A stretch of DNA of 64,000 nt from Primula veris (GCA_963682055.1 OY821746.1:8095992-8159991), one strand, 5' to 3'; counted from the first letter of the stretch, positions 1 through 11,668 are shown. The notes: generated by a model from the sequence alone, not told the origin. A program made the numbers and translations.

Positions 1-30
1 CTGTTTTGTGTCTAACACGGTTATTTCCAG

Positions 31-2636
31 GGCACTACATGAGAAAGAAAAGAGAAATAAAGGAGGAATGACAAGGCTACAATTTTTCTTAACGGTTTTC
101 GTCTGCAGCTTCTCGTACTACATCTTCCCAGGCTACCTCTTCCCTTCCATCTCTTCTCTCTCCTTCGTGTGCTGGATCTGGAAGGACTCCATCAGGGCCC
201 AACAGTTGGGCTCGGGTGTCCATGGACTGGGACTTGGTGCTATTGGTTTCGATTGGAGCACAATAGCGGGTTTCTTGGGAAGCCCATTGGCCTACCCAGC
301 CCAAGCTATTGTCAACATTTTAATCGGATTCTTCCTCATCGTCTATGTTATGTGCCCCATTACCTACTTCTCTAATACATACGATGCACATAAGTTCCCA
401 ATATTCTCAACAAAGACATTCGATTCCTCGGGCCATATATACAATATCTCCAGGATTTTGAACCAAGACACCTTTGATATCGATTTGCCTGCTTATAATG
501 GATACAGCAAACTGTATCTCAGCGTGTTTTTCGCGTTTTCTTATGGTCTCAGCTTTGCCTCACTTACCTCTGCCATTTCTCACGTTGCGCTTTACCATGG
601 AGAGTAAGTAAATTCCGTAAACCCTTTTTTTGGCATGAGTAAATAATTAAATAACAAATTGGTACGACTATATATTTCATTAAGAAATCATATCTTACAA
701 TGGGCAGTACATGATCCACTATTACTAAATTGAAAAGCCCAAGCAAAATGCGAGGTGCACCGTTGCATTCGATGGCGAAGCGAATAACTGATAATTAGGG
801 GTACAGACATAACTTTTACCAAGTAAAAAAGGGATTATGGAGATGATCACTTTTTCTAACAATCTATGGTCAATGAATATAACAGAAAAAAGAAAAGCAC
901 CTTTCTGATAATTATAAGAATTGCCGTCCTACCATATTGACACCAAGTCACTAACTATCTAGCTCCTCCTCTAGTTCACGAGATCATAAATCCAAACCTT
1001 AATTTAATACTAAAACCACCAGAAGGAAAAAAAAAAAGAGAGCCATATACATCATTTCTCATTAAACACATTAAATGTACGCAGGATAACCTTTCTTATA
1101 AGTATTCCCTAATATCGGCATGGTGTATGGGTGAGACTGTGGGTTATATAATTTTTGAATATTATTTGGCAGTACGATCAAGGAGATGTGGCAAGGGTCA
1201 AGAGAGGTGATGAAGAAGAAAGCAGGAGATGTGCACACGAGAATAATGAAGAGGAACTACAAACAAGTACCAAACTGGTGGTTCTACATAATAATGGTGC
1301 TTATGTTGGGACTTTCCTTGCTAGCCTGTGAAGGTTTCGATAAGCAGCTCCAGCTCCCATGGTGGGGCCTCATACTGGCCTTTTGCATGGCCTTCTTCTT
1401 CACTTTACCTATCGGTATCATCACTGCCACAACTAACATGGTAATTAGCACACTAGCCAATTACTTTCTCTTTTCATTTCTCCGTCATGGTTGGTATTCT
1501 TTTCGTTTAATTGTGAAACTGTTGTGCGTATAGGGACCGGGCTTGAACGTGATAACAGAGTGGGTGATTGGATTTTTATATCCAGGGAAGCCTCTTGCTA
1601 ACGTTACTTTCAAAACCTACGGTTACATAAGCATGACACAGGCAATTTATTTCCTTTCGGATTTCAAATTAGGCCATTACATGAAGATCCCTCCAAGATC
1701 TATGTTTGCTGCTCAGGTATATCCACATTCTGTTTCTTCCCCACTCTCATTCAGTTTTGAAAAAAGACTATTCTTTGCCTAAAGATGTAGTGAAAATTGT
1801 TGGTTGCAGTGTAAACTGTAAATTAGATGACAACACTTGAAAATTTCAAAGCACCCCCCACCCTGCGAAAGTAAATATAAATATATGGTTTCCTAGTGCA
1901 AGAAAAACAATTTTCACTTAAAATGCAAAAAAAAAAAAAAAAACTTTCGTGGCCTGACCAAATTGCGTGATATATATGCTCACCATATCTCTAACCCGAT
2001 GTATACATCATACAGCTAGTTGGAACGGTGGTGGCTTCAACAGTGTACTTCGGAACTGCATGGTGGCTATTAGAGAGCGTAGAGAACATCTGCAATGCAG
2101 ATCTCCTCCCAGTGGGATCCCCGTGGACCTGCCCAACTGACGAAGTCTTTTACAACGCGTCCATAATATGGGGTGTCGTTGGCCCAGCCCGTATGTTCAC
2201 CAAGATGGGTATTTACCCTCAACTCAACTGGTTCTTCCTCTTCGGTTTTCTAGCACCATTTCCCTTTTGGCTACTCTCTAAAAAGTTCCCGAATTGCAAG
2301 TGGCTCGCGCTCGTTCACACCCCTATCATAATTGGAGCCACTGCCTCCATGCCGCCAGCTAGAGCGATCAACTACACCACATGGGGTGCAGTGGGGTTGT
2401 TCTTTAATGTGTATGTATACAGAAGGTTTAAGCAGTGGTGGGGGAGGCATACATATATATTGTCGGCTGCGCTTGATGCGGGGATGGCGTTTATGGGGAT
2501 TATATTGTTTTTAGGGCTACAATCGTATGAGATATTCGGACCTGATTGGTGGGGATTAATGGCTGATGATCATTGTTCTTTGGCTACTTGCCCTACTGCT
2601 CCGGGAATTAAGGTGAAAGGATGCCCTGTTCTCTGA
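31..2636 (+). CDS. Oligopeptide transporter (OPT family), 5'-truncated by window edge
   Basis: Proton-coupled transporter of small peptides or metal chelates in a cell membrane (family knowledge). Visible exons are 31-603, 1173-1440, 1534-1716 and 2016-2636. All have GT-AG borders and stay in frame, giving 547 C-terminal residues plus stop. A typical plant OPT has about 740, so roughly 200 N-terminal residues lie upstream of the window. The first exon opens right after an acceptor with the family block [13 protein letters not shown]. Later family blocks are [75 protein letters not shown] and the terminal CPTAPG..V.GCPVL. Many hydrophobic membrane spans are evident. An alternative GTG start at position 8 lies in the intron and is not credible. 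The substrate and exact OPT member cannot be told from this part. The gene converges on the EMC8/9 homologue, and its 3' end is duplicated downstream. Confidence 0.95.
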
Positions 2637-3492
2637 TAAACGGCTCGAAATTGGAAATTTAGTTTACAGATTATGGAGATAAGTTGTGAAGTATTTTCGA
2701 TTTAATGTTCTGCTTTTTTTAATATTTAAATTAAGCCCTGCTCTCCTAGCTATAGTTGTGAAATTGATTTAAAGAGGAGGTATTGAGTAGGGCTGGATAA
2801 TTAAGAATGTGCATACATCAATTTGCATTGTACATATATATATATATATATATCAAGATTCACATTCTGGACAACTCTTCCATGTAGCAAGGTGACATGG
2901 TCTCTGCCATATCTTATCTTTTTTTTGCATCTACTATGAAATTCATATCAGAACTATAAAATTCCAAGGCGGCACAAGATTATACAATCGGACTACATAT
3001 ATTTGAAGAAAAAATCATGACAATATACATAAATAAATAAAAACAAGAATGAGGGCACAACTCGGAGGTAAGATTGGAAACAAATACCTTATATTATAAT
3101 AACTTGAAGAAAATAATAAATTAGTGCATGTTCCACGTATAAGCAAGATGTTTACCCCTAAGCAAAAGTTTCAAAAACTCTCACATCGCAGAAGGGGTGA
3201 GCTTATGCTTTATCTGAACATGGAGGCACAAGGAAATGAAAATAAATAAATAACAAGAGTCAGAATGCTCACTCTCAAATAGCCTTACTGCTCTGGGGAC
3301 TAATAAGGTTAAAGGATGCCCTGTTCTCTGATAAATCGTTCGTGATTGGAAATTTAGTTTACAGATGATGAAGATAAGTTGTCAAGTGTTTTAGATTAAT
3401 TTTTTTCATTTGAATTACGACCGCTCTCCAAGTTACAGTTGGTGAAATTGATGTAAAGAGGAGGTATTAAGTAGGGCCGGATAATTAAGTAC

Positions 3493-3551
3493 GTGCACGC
3501 ACGCGCGCACACGCGCGCACACGCGCGCACACACACACATATATATATAAA
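3493..3551. repeat. Alternating CA/CG then TA microsatellite
   Basis: A run of alternating purine and pyrimidine, (GC/AC)n followed by (AC)n and (AT)n, lies at the start of the expanded part of duplication copy 2. Such a tract is a classic candidate for left-handed Z-DNA. The equivalent place in copy 1 (about 2812-2852) has only a short TA run. Confidence 0.8.
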
Positions 3552-5270
3552 TAATGTCCAATATGTACCATTTTTAAAATTATATTCCTCCTAACTACCT
3601 CCATAAGTTCATATTCTCTATAGGTACCACTTTTTAATTATTTACTTTATTTACCAAAACGTCATACACATATTTCATAAAAAATGGAAAAAAAACACAT
3701 AAAATTATATAAAATGCAAAAAATCTCAAAATAAATGAAAAAAAATAACAAAAAAATTATAAAAAATACAAAATATTATAAAAGATAAAAATAAATAAAA
3801 AATTTTAAAAAAATCACAAAAATCACAAAAATCACAAAAAAATCACAAAAAATTACAAAAAAAATTATAAAAAATGAACAAATCACAAAAAATCACAAAA
3901 TTATAAAAAAAATGAAAAAATCACAAAAAAATCATTTTTATTGAACTTTATGCACTTTCGACTGAACCAGATACACTTTTAGCTGAACTATATGCACTTT
4001 CAGCTAAACCAGATGCATTTTTAGTTGAACCAGATGCAGATTTTACAGAACGATATGCACTTTTATTGAACTAGATGCACTTTTGTCTGAACCATATGCA
4101 CTTTCAGCTGAACCAGATACACTTTTAACTGAACCAGATGCACTTTCAGCTGAACCATATGCACTTTCAGCTGTACCAGATGCACTTTTAGTTGAATCAG
4201 ATGCATTTTTAACATAACTATATGCACTTTCGATTGTACTATATTTATTTTGGACTACATTATATGCACTTTTGACTCAACTATATGTACTTTCCACTAA
4301 ATTAGATGCACTTTAAGCTGAACCAGATGTACTTTCAGCTGAACCAAATGCACTTTTAGCTGAACTATATGCATACTCACTTTTATTGAACTATATTTAC
4401 TTTCGACTGAATTGTATGCACTTTCAACGGAACTGGATGTACTTTCAGCTGAATTGAATGCAATTTCGACTCAAATTTATGCATTTTTGACTAACTATAT
4501 ACGCTTTCGACTGAACTATATGCACTTTTATTGAACTATATACGCTTTTGACTGAATTATATGTATTTTTGACTGAACTAGATGCACTTTCAGCTCATTT
4601 AGATTAAAAAATGCACATTTATCATGGAAAAACCATTTTTTTGTATAAAAAAAAAATCACTTTTCGGTATAAAAAGTGTTATATTGACAAAAAAAATATA
4701 TATTTTTTGTAATTTTTAAAAAGTTTATGATTTTTTAATTTTTTTATAATTCTTTTTTTGTGATTTTTTATAATTTTTTGTGATTTTTGTTATTTTTTTA
4801 TAATGTTTTGTGATTTTTTGTAAATTTTATGATTTTTTATTTTTTTATTTTTTATATAATTTTTTCATTTTTTTGATTTTTTTGATTTTTTTTAAATTTT
4901 TTGTGATTTTTTATAAATTTTTATGATTTTTTATTTTATTTTTATTTTTCGGTATAAAAGTGTTATATTGACAAAAAAAATTATATATTTTTTTTGTAAT
5001 TTTTTTAAAAGTTTGTGATTTTTTGTAATTTTTTAAATTTTTTGTAATTTTTTGTGATTTTTGTACTTTTTAATAATTTTTTGTGATTTTTGGTGATTTT
5101 TTATAATTTTTGATGATTTTTTATAATTTTTTATAATTTTTTTGATTTTTTATGATTTTTTATGATTTTTTGTGATTTTTATAATTTTTTGTTATTTTTT
5201 TCATTTTTTTTAAAAATCAATTACTAATAAAACTCATATAGTATAAAAAGTGATACCTATGAGTAATGTG
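3545..5270. mobile_element. Foldback-like element: A/T-rich inverted arms around a minisatellite
   Basis: The left arm (about 3560-3950) is built from short AAATCACAAAAA-type units. The right arm (about 4690-5260) is built from the complementary TTTTTGTGATTTTT units, so the two arms are inverted relative to each other. Near the outer ends, AGGTACCACTTTTTA (about 3623-3637) is inverted as TATAAAAAGTGATACCT (about 5243-5259). Between the arms is a minisatellite. No transposase ORF is present. The element is absent from duplication copy 1, so it was inserted or expanded after the duplication. The exact ends and target-site duplication are uncertain. Confidence 0.55.
3945..4600. repeat. Minisatellite of about 20-25 bp units
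   Basis: Some 25 to 30 diverged direct repeats follow the pattern TGAACCAGATGCACTTTCAGC, with variants GAACTATATGCACTTTTATT and GAACTATATGCACTTTCGAC. Unit length varies slightly. There is no continuous long ORF through it. Confidence 0.85.
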
Positions 5271-5678
5271 AAATTATCAAGGTATCTAGAAGGAATATAA
5301 GTTGCTACGAGGTACTCAGGAATTAACCCTCGTAAGTATACACCTACTATGAAATTCGTATCCTCAGAACTGATGTAAAATCTTACTTCATTTATTCGAA
5401 GACAAAAGCATACCAATATAAATAAAAAAACAAACAAGAATGAGAGCATAACTCGGAGCCTCAGAGGTAATATTGGAAACAAATTCCTTATAATCTAACA
5501 GGAATGAAATAATAAACAAGTACATATTCCACATATAAGCAAGAACTTTACTGTATGCAAAAGTTTCAAAAACTCTCACATCGCAGAAGGTGAGCTTAAT
5601 GTTTTACCTAAAGATGGAGGAGGCACAAGGAATTGAAAAAAAAAAAATCATAAAGCTCACTCTCAAACAGCTTAAGCA

Positions 5679-8600
5679 TTACTGGAAGAGCTCTGAATTT
5701 ATCCAGTCCCTGAAGAAATAAGCAAGCCAGATATTAAAAACAATTTTGTGAATATTTTGAATCTGGCCATGGGCTCATGGGCAGCATTTGTGGGAAACAT
5801 AAACCCTTTTTAACTTACTTGCTAATGTCATCAAGGTGGTCATCGAAGTCGGTAATTTGCTCCCATTTCCGAGATGAAATATAGTCCAATAGTACTACAT
5901 TGGCTGATGGCTCCTTCAGGCTTAATCTGCTGCTACTATCGGCACCGACAATTTTCCAACTCTTGGAAGAATCTCCACGTGTATAGAGCTGAGTAAAGAA
6001 AATATAACAACATAATAAGGCCTACTTACGGTACAAGAACAAAATTTAAAGGTTCATAAATGCGTATTCACAGATCTCCAGTGTGTCAGGAACTCAGGAT
6101 TAAGTATATAAGTGAAATAATTTAATTTGTTTTAGTGACTCGATAATTCGTAAAAGCGTAAGACTGTAATGTAAGAAGAGAAAAATGCATATACCATATA
6201 TCAAAATCAAGCAACTCAATTAGGCCATTTAACAGAGCGCATAATTGACTTACAGCTGTAAATTGAAAATCCAAGCAAACTACGATTTAAATTCCAACCT
6301 TATTTCTACAGTAAAACCATGAAACGAGAAAGGGGCTATTAAAATTATCCAAAATGAAATCAAGTGTCTACCTGAGGTAACTTACGAGGAGGAACAAATC
6401 ATAACCCTGTACACTCATAAACAGAACTGGAGATGCTGAAACTATCTTTTCACTTTACATGTTGATATGAGAAACTTAACAAGTAGAAGAAAAGTTTATG
6501 CAATGTTGTCATTCACACCCACACATATAACAGATCTCATAATGCAGTGAGTCAGTGACAATTAAGATACCAAACATCGTTACGTGACGAAGCCTAGAGT
6601 TAGCAAATTCCTTATATAATATTTAAGAATTAATAATCACCTGCATCACAGGGCTCCTATCCTTTCCTTTGGATACAGCTTCAAGTTTCTTGTTATCTAA
6701 CTGTAATTAAAAGGAAAAAAAGTCAAAAAACAAATAAATTAAAAGATGCCAGGGTATGAGAATCATATTATCACAGAAAGAAAACAAACATACCAAAAGC
6801 AAAGCCGCCTGTTGAAAGTAACGGTGTATATGATCACCTATGTTCTTGGCAACATTACTAAGCTCGAGATCATCAAATCTCTCATTGGCATGGAAGTATC
6901 CAACAATTCCCAGACCTTTTGCAACATAGTATTCCTCTATCTACATCAATCAGTAATAGCCAAAAAAAAATAGGGAGAGATGAGGTAATTCATTATCGCA
7001 ATCAAGGAAATGGTGATATAAAGTTTTTTTGCTTAAAATAGTAAGGGTTAAGCATAAACGCAGTAGAATTTATGATTCAAATCCGAACCAAAGTTGCTCT
7101 ATACATCAAAATCAATCCACCAAGTCTGCAAAATGGATCCTACTTCTTCAATACTGTTTGTTCCCCGAAGGCCATTTCTTCAATACTTCTAACTCTACAT
7201 CAATTTATCATAACAGGAAAACGAATTTTGATAGTTCATAAAATTCGTTATTCCAATCTAGAGAAGTTAAAAAGGAGTTAAGCTGCTTATACGAAATGCT
7301 TAAAGGATAAGCATAACCGGAGCATTATTTTCTGTTAAAACGTCACTCTTACTAACTTTAATAAAAGTGTGGCTCTTTTTAACCCAAATCAACAGCGTTA
7401 TTACAAACTAAACTCAATCCAATACTAGAGCAAATGTAAGATTTTACTTCTCCAATTTCCTTTACCACCACGATAAACCTCTACTAACAACCAATGGATC
7501 ACAGGTAATTTTTGTTTTAAGACAATGTATGAAAATGTTTATCCCAGCAGCACAAGAACAACAATAATTAGCATCAATCTAATGGTTAATCTTGTCAAAA
7601 GATTCGATCTTTTCTTCTTTTATTGAAACCTACTCAGTTTTCCCATGACAAACCAAAACGATACCCTTTCCCTCCACAAATCTTCTCCACCAAACAAGCA
7701 CGCAAATATTTAGATACCACACCTCGACTAACAGCAATAACAAAAAGTAGCTGACACTGTTTCCCAACAAAGATTATCTTCACCAAACAAATAAACAGAT
7801 TTTTTTATTCTTCTCCAATTTCATTACATGACTGCAATCTTCTATTTACATGAACGAAGCAAAAAGTACCAGCCAGAGTGATCTTGGAACTCTCAATTCA
7901 ACGACAAAGCAAAGAAAATGGAGTAACTAATCCAATAATTCTTGATCTGCTGACTAAAACTACTAAGCTCTGGAATCGCTAACTTAAACCAATACAGTTT
8001 CCCCACACAATTATCTTAACTTGAGAATGTTAACAGGGCTTATATTCTGTGTCACCAATTTCATCTATCATTCAAAGCAACCCTCAACTCGCAGGAAAGA
8101 AATTAAAGTAACAGAAATTGGCAATATTCCCTATTCCTAAAATATATTCCATATTCCTTGGATATCTCAATTTTAACAAAAAAGCAAAGCAAGTTCAGTA
8201 AACAGTCCAATAAAATTTCATTACTTCAATCTGCTGCATTAAAACTACTCGATTCCCCATCATGGATATAACCAGATGCTTCCCCACACAACTCAATCAA
8301 TCAAGTAAAAACAGTTTAGATTATAGTTCACCAATTTCATAGCATCATCCATATATTTACACAGCTGACAAAAAATGTAACAGAAAATACCCAAATTCCC
8401 TATTCCTTGGATATCTCAATTTGAAAATATACCAAAACAAATTTGATCACTAATCTGGTTAAACTTCAACCTTTTTTACTATTAAACCTTCTGAGATTTC
8501 CCATCAGGGATCCCCACAGGAATCCCAAACCAGCAAATAAACAAAGTTTAAATTATACTCTCCAATTCCATCACATCATTCACAGCAATCCTTATTTCAC

Positions 8601-9746
8601 ACGATTGAAAAGCAACAGAAATTATCCAAAATCCATATTCCTTAAATATCTCGATTTAACAAGAAAGCGAAGCAAATTGAGTTCTACCACCAACATAATT
8701 TAATGTCAATATCACCAATTTAATAGCATCATTCATTATTCCATTTAACATAATTTAATTCATCGCATCATTCATACCAATCCTCTGTTTACACCAACTA
8801 TTTTAAAAAATAACAGAAATTACCCAAATTTTCATGTTCCTTGAATATCTCGATTTTACAAGAAAAAAAGCAAAGCAAATTTAGTTCTACCACTAACAAA
8901 ATTCAATTTAACGTAGTTCAGTTCGCAGCCTTTATAGCAATTCTCTGTTTACACAGCGGTTTAACATAGATGACCTGAATTCTGACGATCTCAATTACAC
9001 TAGGAAATTAAAAGTAACAGATAATTATCCAAATTCCTTATCCCTTGAACATCAATTTAGTAAAAAAGCAATGCAACTATGCAAGTAAAGGTTAACACCA
9101 TTACCACAATTTAATCCAAAACAAATCAGCCACTGTACACACACACACACATAGAGAGAGAGAGAGAGATGCGCTAGCGATCACATAAAAAATAATACTC
9201 CCTCCATCTCGAAATAAGTGTCCTGCTTTCCTTTTGGACATCCCAAAATAAGTGTCCATTTTCCTTTTCTTAGTAATTTTTTTATTTTTTAGAATATCAC
9301 TTTTTGGTAGTAAAATCATATCAAATTTACACTTATAATCTCATATATTAAAGTAAGAAATAGTTTTTTTTTGAAAATTTTGATTTTTTGATACTTTTTG
9401 TTGAATTTTAAGAGAAATTGGTTCAAATCATTAAATTTTATAGTTTTCGAAGCAAGACACTTATTAAAGGGCGGAGGAAGTAGAAACTATTAAAATTGAT
9501 TAATCCTTGAACATCTCAATTTACGACCTGAATAAGAGCGAGTACATATATACCCATATATATACAAATACATACATATATATATAGAGAGAGAGAGAGA
9601 CAGAGAGAGGACCTGAATTAGAGCGATCCCATTTAAAATAAAATCAAAATTATAGTTTCACTTCCACCGCTAACACTATTCCATCCAAAACAAATCAGCG
9701 ACTATACATACACACACACAGATACATACATTCATACTTCTATATA

Positions 9747-9785
<39 letters not shown>

Positions 9786-10801
9786 AATTTGAGCTAAATT
9801 AGAGCGACCATTCAAATTGATTAATCCTACAACATCTCAATTCGAAACCTGAATAAGAGCGACCACTAGGGATGGCAATTGGGTCGGGTCATTCAAAATC
9901 CATATGGTAAAATAAAAAATCAGGTTTTTTATATAAATACTAATGTGGCATTAAATACCCTTTCACATTAATTTAGGGATTAAAATTTTACAATCTTCTA
10001 TTTGATATTTCCATGTTTATTGAATTAATTTCACCTCATTAACTTCGTCAATTAAAACATTGCTATATGTACAAATATAATATAAATGTATATGATTGAT
10101 ATGATGATTTGTTTCCCGTAAATTCTTCTAAAAATAATGACGATAAGATATTAGTCATTAATTAACACATTAACATTTACAATAAATATCATTCATTAAT
10201 GTATACAAAATTTATTTAGTAAACCACCGAAATGTATGTATATGTATTATTATACCATTAGTCCATTCCTATAGGAGAGAGAGAAAAATTAATGTATAGG
10301 ATAGAGAGAGAAAGAGAAGAGAGTATTAAATTGCGTAAAGTTGCACTTTTACCCAACTTGACCCGACCCGATCCGACCCAAATAAAGATGCACTTTTACC
10401 CGACCCGCGGTAGTGGGTTGGGTCGGGTCAAAACCCGAAAAATTGCCATCCCTAACGACTAGGTATAGATAGAGAGAGGGAGATGAGCTAAATAAGAACG
10501 ATCACATTTAAAACAACACAAACTAATCGAATTGAGTAATCAATTCATAAACACACACACACGTACATATATATAGAGAGAGAAGAGGAGGGGGCGATAC
10601 CTGAATAAGAGCGATCTCGAGGGGAGGTAAGAGACCGATAAGCGAGTGAAAAAGCGGAATTGAATCGGAGATCTCTACGACGTCTCCAGAAATACGTCCG
10701 ATAAGTATTCCGTTAACTGAACCGGTTTTATGCTTTAAAGAGTGTAGAATAAGCTTAATATAAGCTTCTTGACCTATCTCGTATCTCGCTTCTCCCCCCA
10801 T
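5679..10801 (-). CDS. ER membrane protein complex subunit 8/9 homologue (EMC8/9, UPF0172)
   Basis: Subunit of the ER membrane complex that inserts transmembrane proteins; it sits on the cytosolic side (family knowledge). Exons on the minus strand: 10601-10801, 6794-6940, 6641-6700, 5819-5988 and 5679-5709. They total 609 bp and 202 residues, the usual family length of about 200. The protein starts MGGEARYEIGQEAYIKLILH. It carries the MPN-fold segments GILIGRI, EISDSIPLFH, LLPPLEIALIQ, IVGYFHANERFDD and NVAKNIGDHI. It ends with KDWINSELFQ. The JAMM zinc motif is degenerate (HAN instead of HxH), as expected for this non-catalytic MPN branch. The ATG at 10801 matches the family start. Intron 1 is unusually long (3660 bp) and repeat-rich, the others short. 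The upstream neighbour ABCG26 is divergent, 2.4 kb away. Confidence 0.95.
7440..9130. repeat. Diverged tandem repeat array in EMC8/9 intron 1
   Basis: A unit of roughly 200-280 bp recurs in diverged form. The clearest marker is AACAGAAATTA(C/T)CCAAATT followed by a TATTCCTTGGATATCTCAATTT-like block and then AAAGCAAAGCAAATT. Marker blocks occur near 8105-8195, 8380-8430, 8615-8680, 8810-8885 and 9015-9075. The same 'CTTGAACATCTCAATTT' block sits next to copies of the exon 1 splice site at 9507-9530 and 9818-9845. This suggests that the whole array grew from the exon 1/intron 1 boundary. Confidence 0.65.
9137..9170. repeat. (CA)n(GA)n microsatellite
   Basis: A CA run followed by a GA run in EMC8/9 intron 1. 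Similar compound TA/CA/GA tracts occur at about 9550-9608, 9708-9784 and 10548-10590 within the same intron. Confidence 0.9.
9196..9482. mobile_element. Stowaway (Tc1/mariner) MITE, family copy 1
   Basis: The element is 287 bp, bounded by TA dinucleotides. The terminal inverted repeats are CTCCCTCCATCTCGAAATAAGTGTC on the left and its inverse, GACACTTATTAAAGGGCGGAGG, on the right. The CTCCCTCC terminus and TA target site are the hallmark of plant Stowaway elements. It has no coding capacity. It lies in EMC8/9 intron 1. Confidence 0.85.
9525..10507 (-). repeat. Copies of the EMC8/9 exon 1 / intron 1 junction
   Basis: The exon 1 donor region, read on the minus strand as CGCTCTTATTCAG|GTATCG at 10595-10613, recurs inside intron 1. 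Copies are at 9525-9540 (CGCTCTTATTCAG|GTCGTA), 9609-9624 (CGCTCTAATTCAG|GTCCTC) and 9847-9862 (CGCTCTTATTCAG|GTTTCG). More decayed copies are at about 9791-9808 and 10483-10500. Three copies keep a CAG|GT that could serve as a decoy 5' splice site. Confidence 0.7.
9867..10454. mobile_element. hAT-like non-autonomous element with GGGATGGCAA termini
   Basis: The inverted ends are TAGGGATGGCAATTGGGTCGGGT (left) and, reversed, TTAGGGATGGCAATTTTTCGGGTTTTGACCC (right). The subterminal regions are full of GGGTCGGG/ACCCGACCC motifs, typical of plant hAT-type MITEs. The body is AT-rich and non-coding. The flanks CGACCAC and ACGACTAG are similar but not identical, so the target duplication is decayed. 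The element splits the exon 1 junction repeats. Confidence 0.7.
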
Positions 10802-10813
10802 CGCCTGCGATCG

Positions 10814-10816
10814 CTT

Positions 10817-10851
<35 letters not shown>

Positions 10852-10855
10852 TGTG
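10814..10855. repeat. (TA)n(GA)n(GT)n microsatellite just upstream of the EMC8/9 start codon
   Basis: A TA run, then a GA run, then a short GT run and a T tract lie within about 70 bp upstream of the ATG on the minus strand, so probably in the 5'UTR or core promoter. On the minus strand the GA run reads as a CT tract, common in plant leaders. Confidence 0.8.
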
Positions 10856-11017
10856 TGTTTTTTTTTTTATAGAGAGAGACTGAGTTCTGGTTTTTAGTTA
10901 ATTGGACGAAAGTAGCCACGGAGCATATTTGGAGAATCTTGATAAACTTCACTATAAGTCTACGAAATCAGCAAAAGTCAAATTTTACCCCCATTTTATT
11001 ATTAGTCGCTCCGTTTC

Positions 11018-11253
11018 ATAATCTCCGTCCCGAAATAAGGATCATGTTTTTTATTTTATAACGTCTTTAAATACTATTTGTTTTTCTTTTATAGTAAATT
11101 TTCTAAATTTTTATAGTTAAATCATATGAAATTTACAATTATAAACTCATATTTTAAGTAAGAAATAGTAGTTTTTGAAAAATATGTGAAATTGGTTCAA
11201 ATCCTTAATTATCAACGTTTTCGAAGCAGAACACTTTTGGTACAGATTGAGTA
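11018..11253. mobile_element. Degenerate Stowaway MITE, same family as 9196-9482
   Basis: It begins ATCTCCGTCCCGAAATAAGG and shares an internal stretch with 9196-9482: TCATAT..AATTTACA, AAGTAAGAAATAGT, GAAATTGGTTCAAATC, then TTTTCGAAGCA..ACACTT. The right terminus has decayed. Confidence 0.65.
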
Positions 11254-11459
11254 GTTTTTTAACAATCGAGTGTTACCAAATTTGAGGCGATGCTTGTCAA
11301 GATTAATTACATTCACTACTTCTCTAACATTCTCAAAGTACTCTTTAATTATTATTTTTTAAATACTCAAATAAATTTATTCATTTATTTTCAAAACCTT
11401 TAAAGAAAATATACTACATATAATAGTGACACGCATCTCCTGATACGGTTAATGATATA

Positions 11460-11668
11460 TACTTCCTCCGTTCTAATTTAATAGTTATAAGTTTGACAAT
11501 TTTGTAGTGCAAAATTTGTAGATAGTTTGAAAATTCAGAAGTAATTCAAAACATTAGGTACTTTAATTATGTGTATAACTTTTGAAAATCATAATTTTGG
11601 CATTTTAAGTGTACCAGTTTTACATTGCTAATTACCAAACTTCATATTAAATTGGGACGGATGAAGTA
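11460..11668. mobile_element. Stowaway MITE
   Basis: Bounded by TA. The left terminus ACTTCCTCCGTTCTAATTTA matches the reversed right terminus ACTTCATCCGTCCCAATTTA. About 209 bp, non-coding, intergenic. Confidence 0.8.

Larger units (their letters stand above)
2594..5684. repeat. Tandem duplication of the OPT / EMC8-9 convergent 3' ends
   Basis: Copy 1 runs from the last OPT codons (2594) to 3290. Copy 2 runs from about 3286 to the EMC8/9 stop codon near 5684. The last coding bases and 3'UTR of OPT (2594-2812) recur at 3286-3497, sharing blocks such as AAAGGATGCCCTGTTCTCTG and TAAAGAGGAGGTATT. The 3' flank of EMC8/9 (about 5346-5684) recurs at about 2935-3290, including the block CAAAAGTTTCAAAAACTCTC. 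The copy junction falls on TACTG, which is present at the OPT site (2594-2598), at the EMC8/9 stop (5680-5684) and at the join (3286-3290). The original unit is therefore about 692 bp, joined at a short microhomology. Copy 2 was later enlarged by the inserted repeats at 3493-5270. Confidence 0.85.

Noticed and set aside
8..30. GTG start and in-frame residues before the OPT exon
   Set aside because: The sequence ends in TTATTTCCAG, a good acceptor, and the residues before it do not fit the family. It is intron.
3945..4600. CRISPR-like array because of short regular repeats
   Set aside because: The units are contiguous and diverged with no unique spacers; it is a eukaryotic minisatellite.
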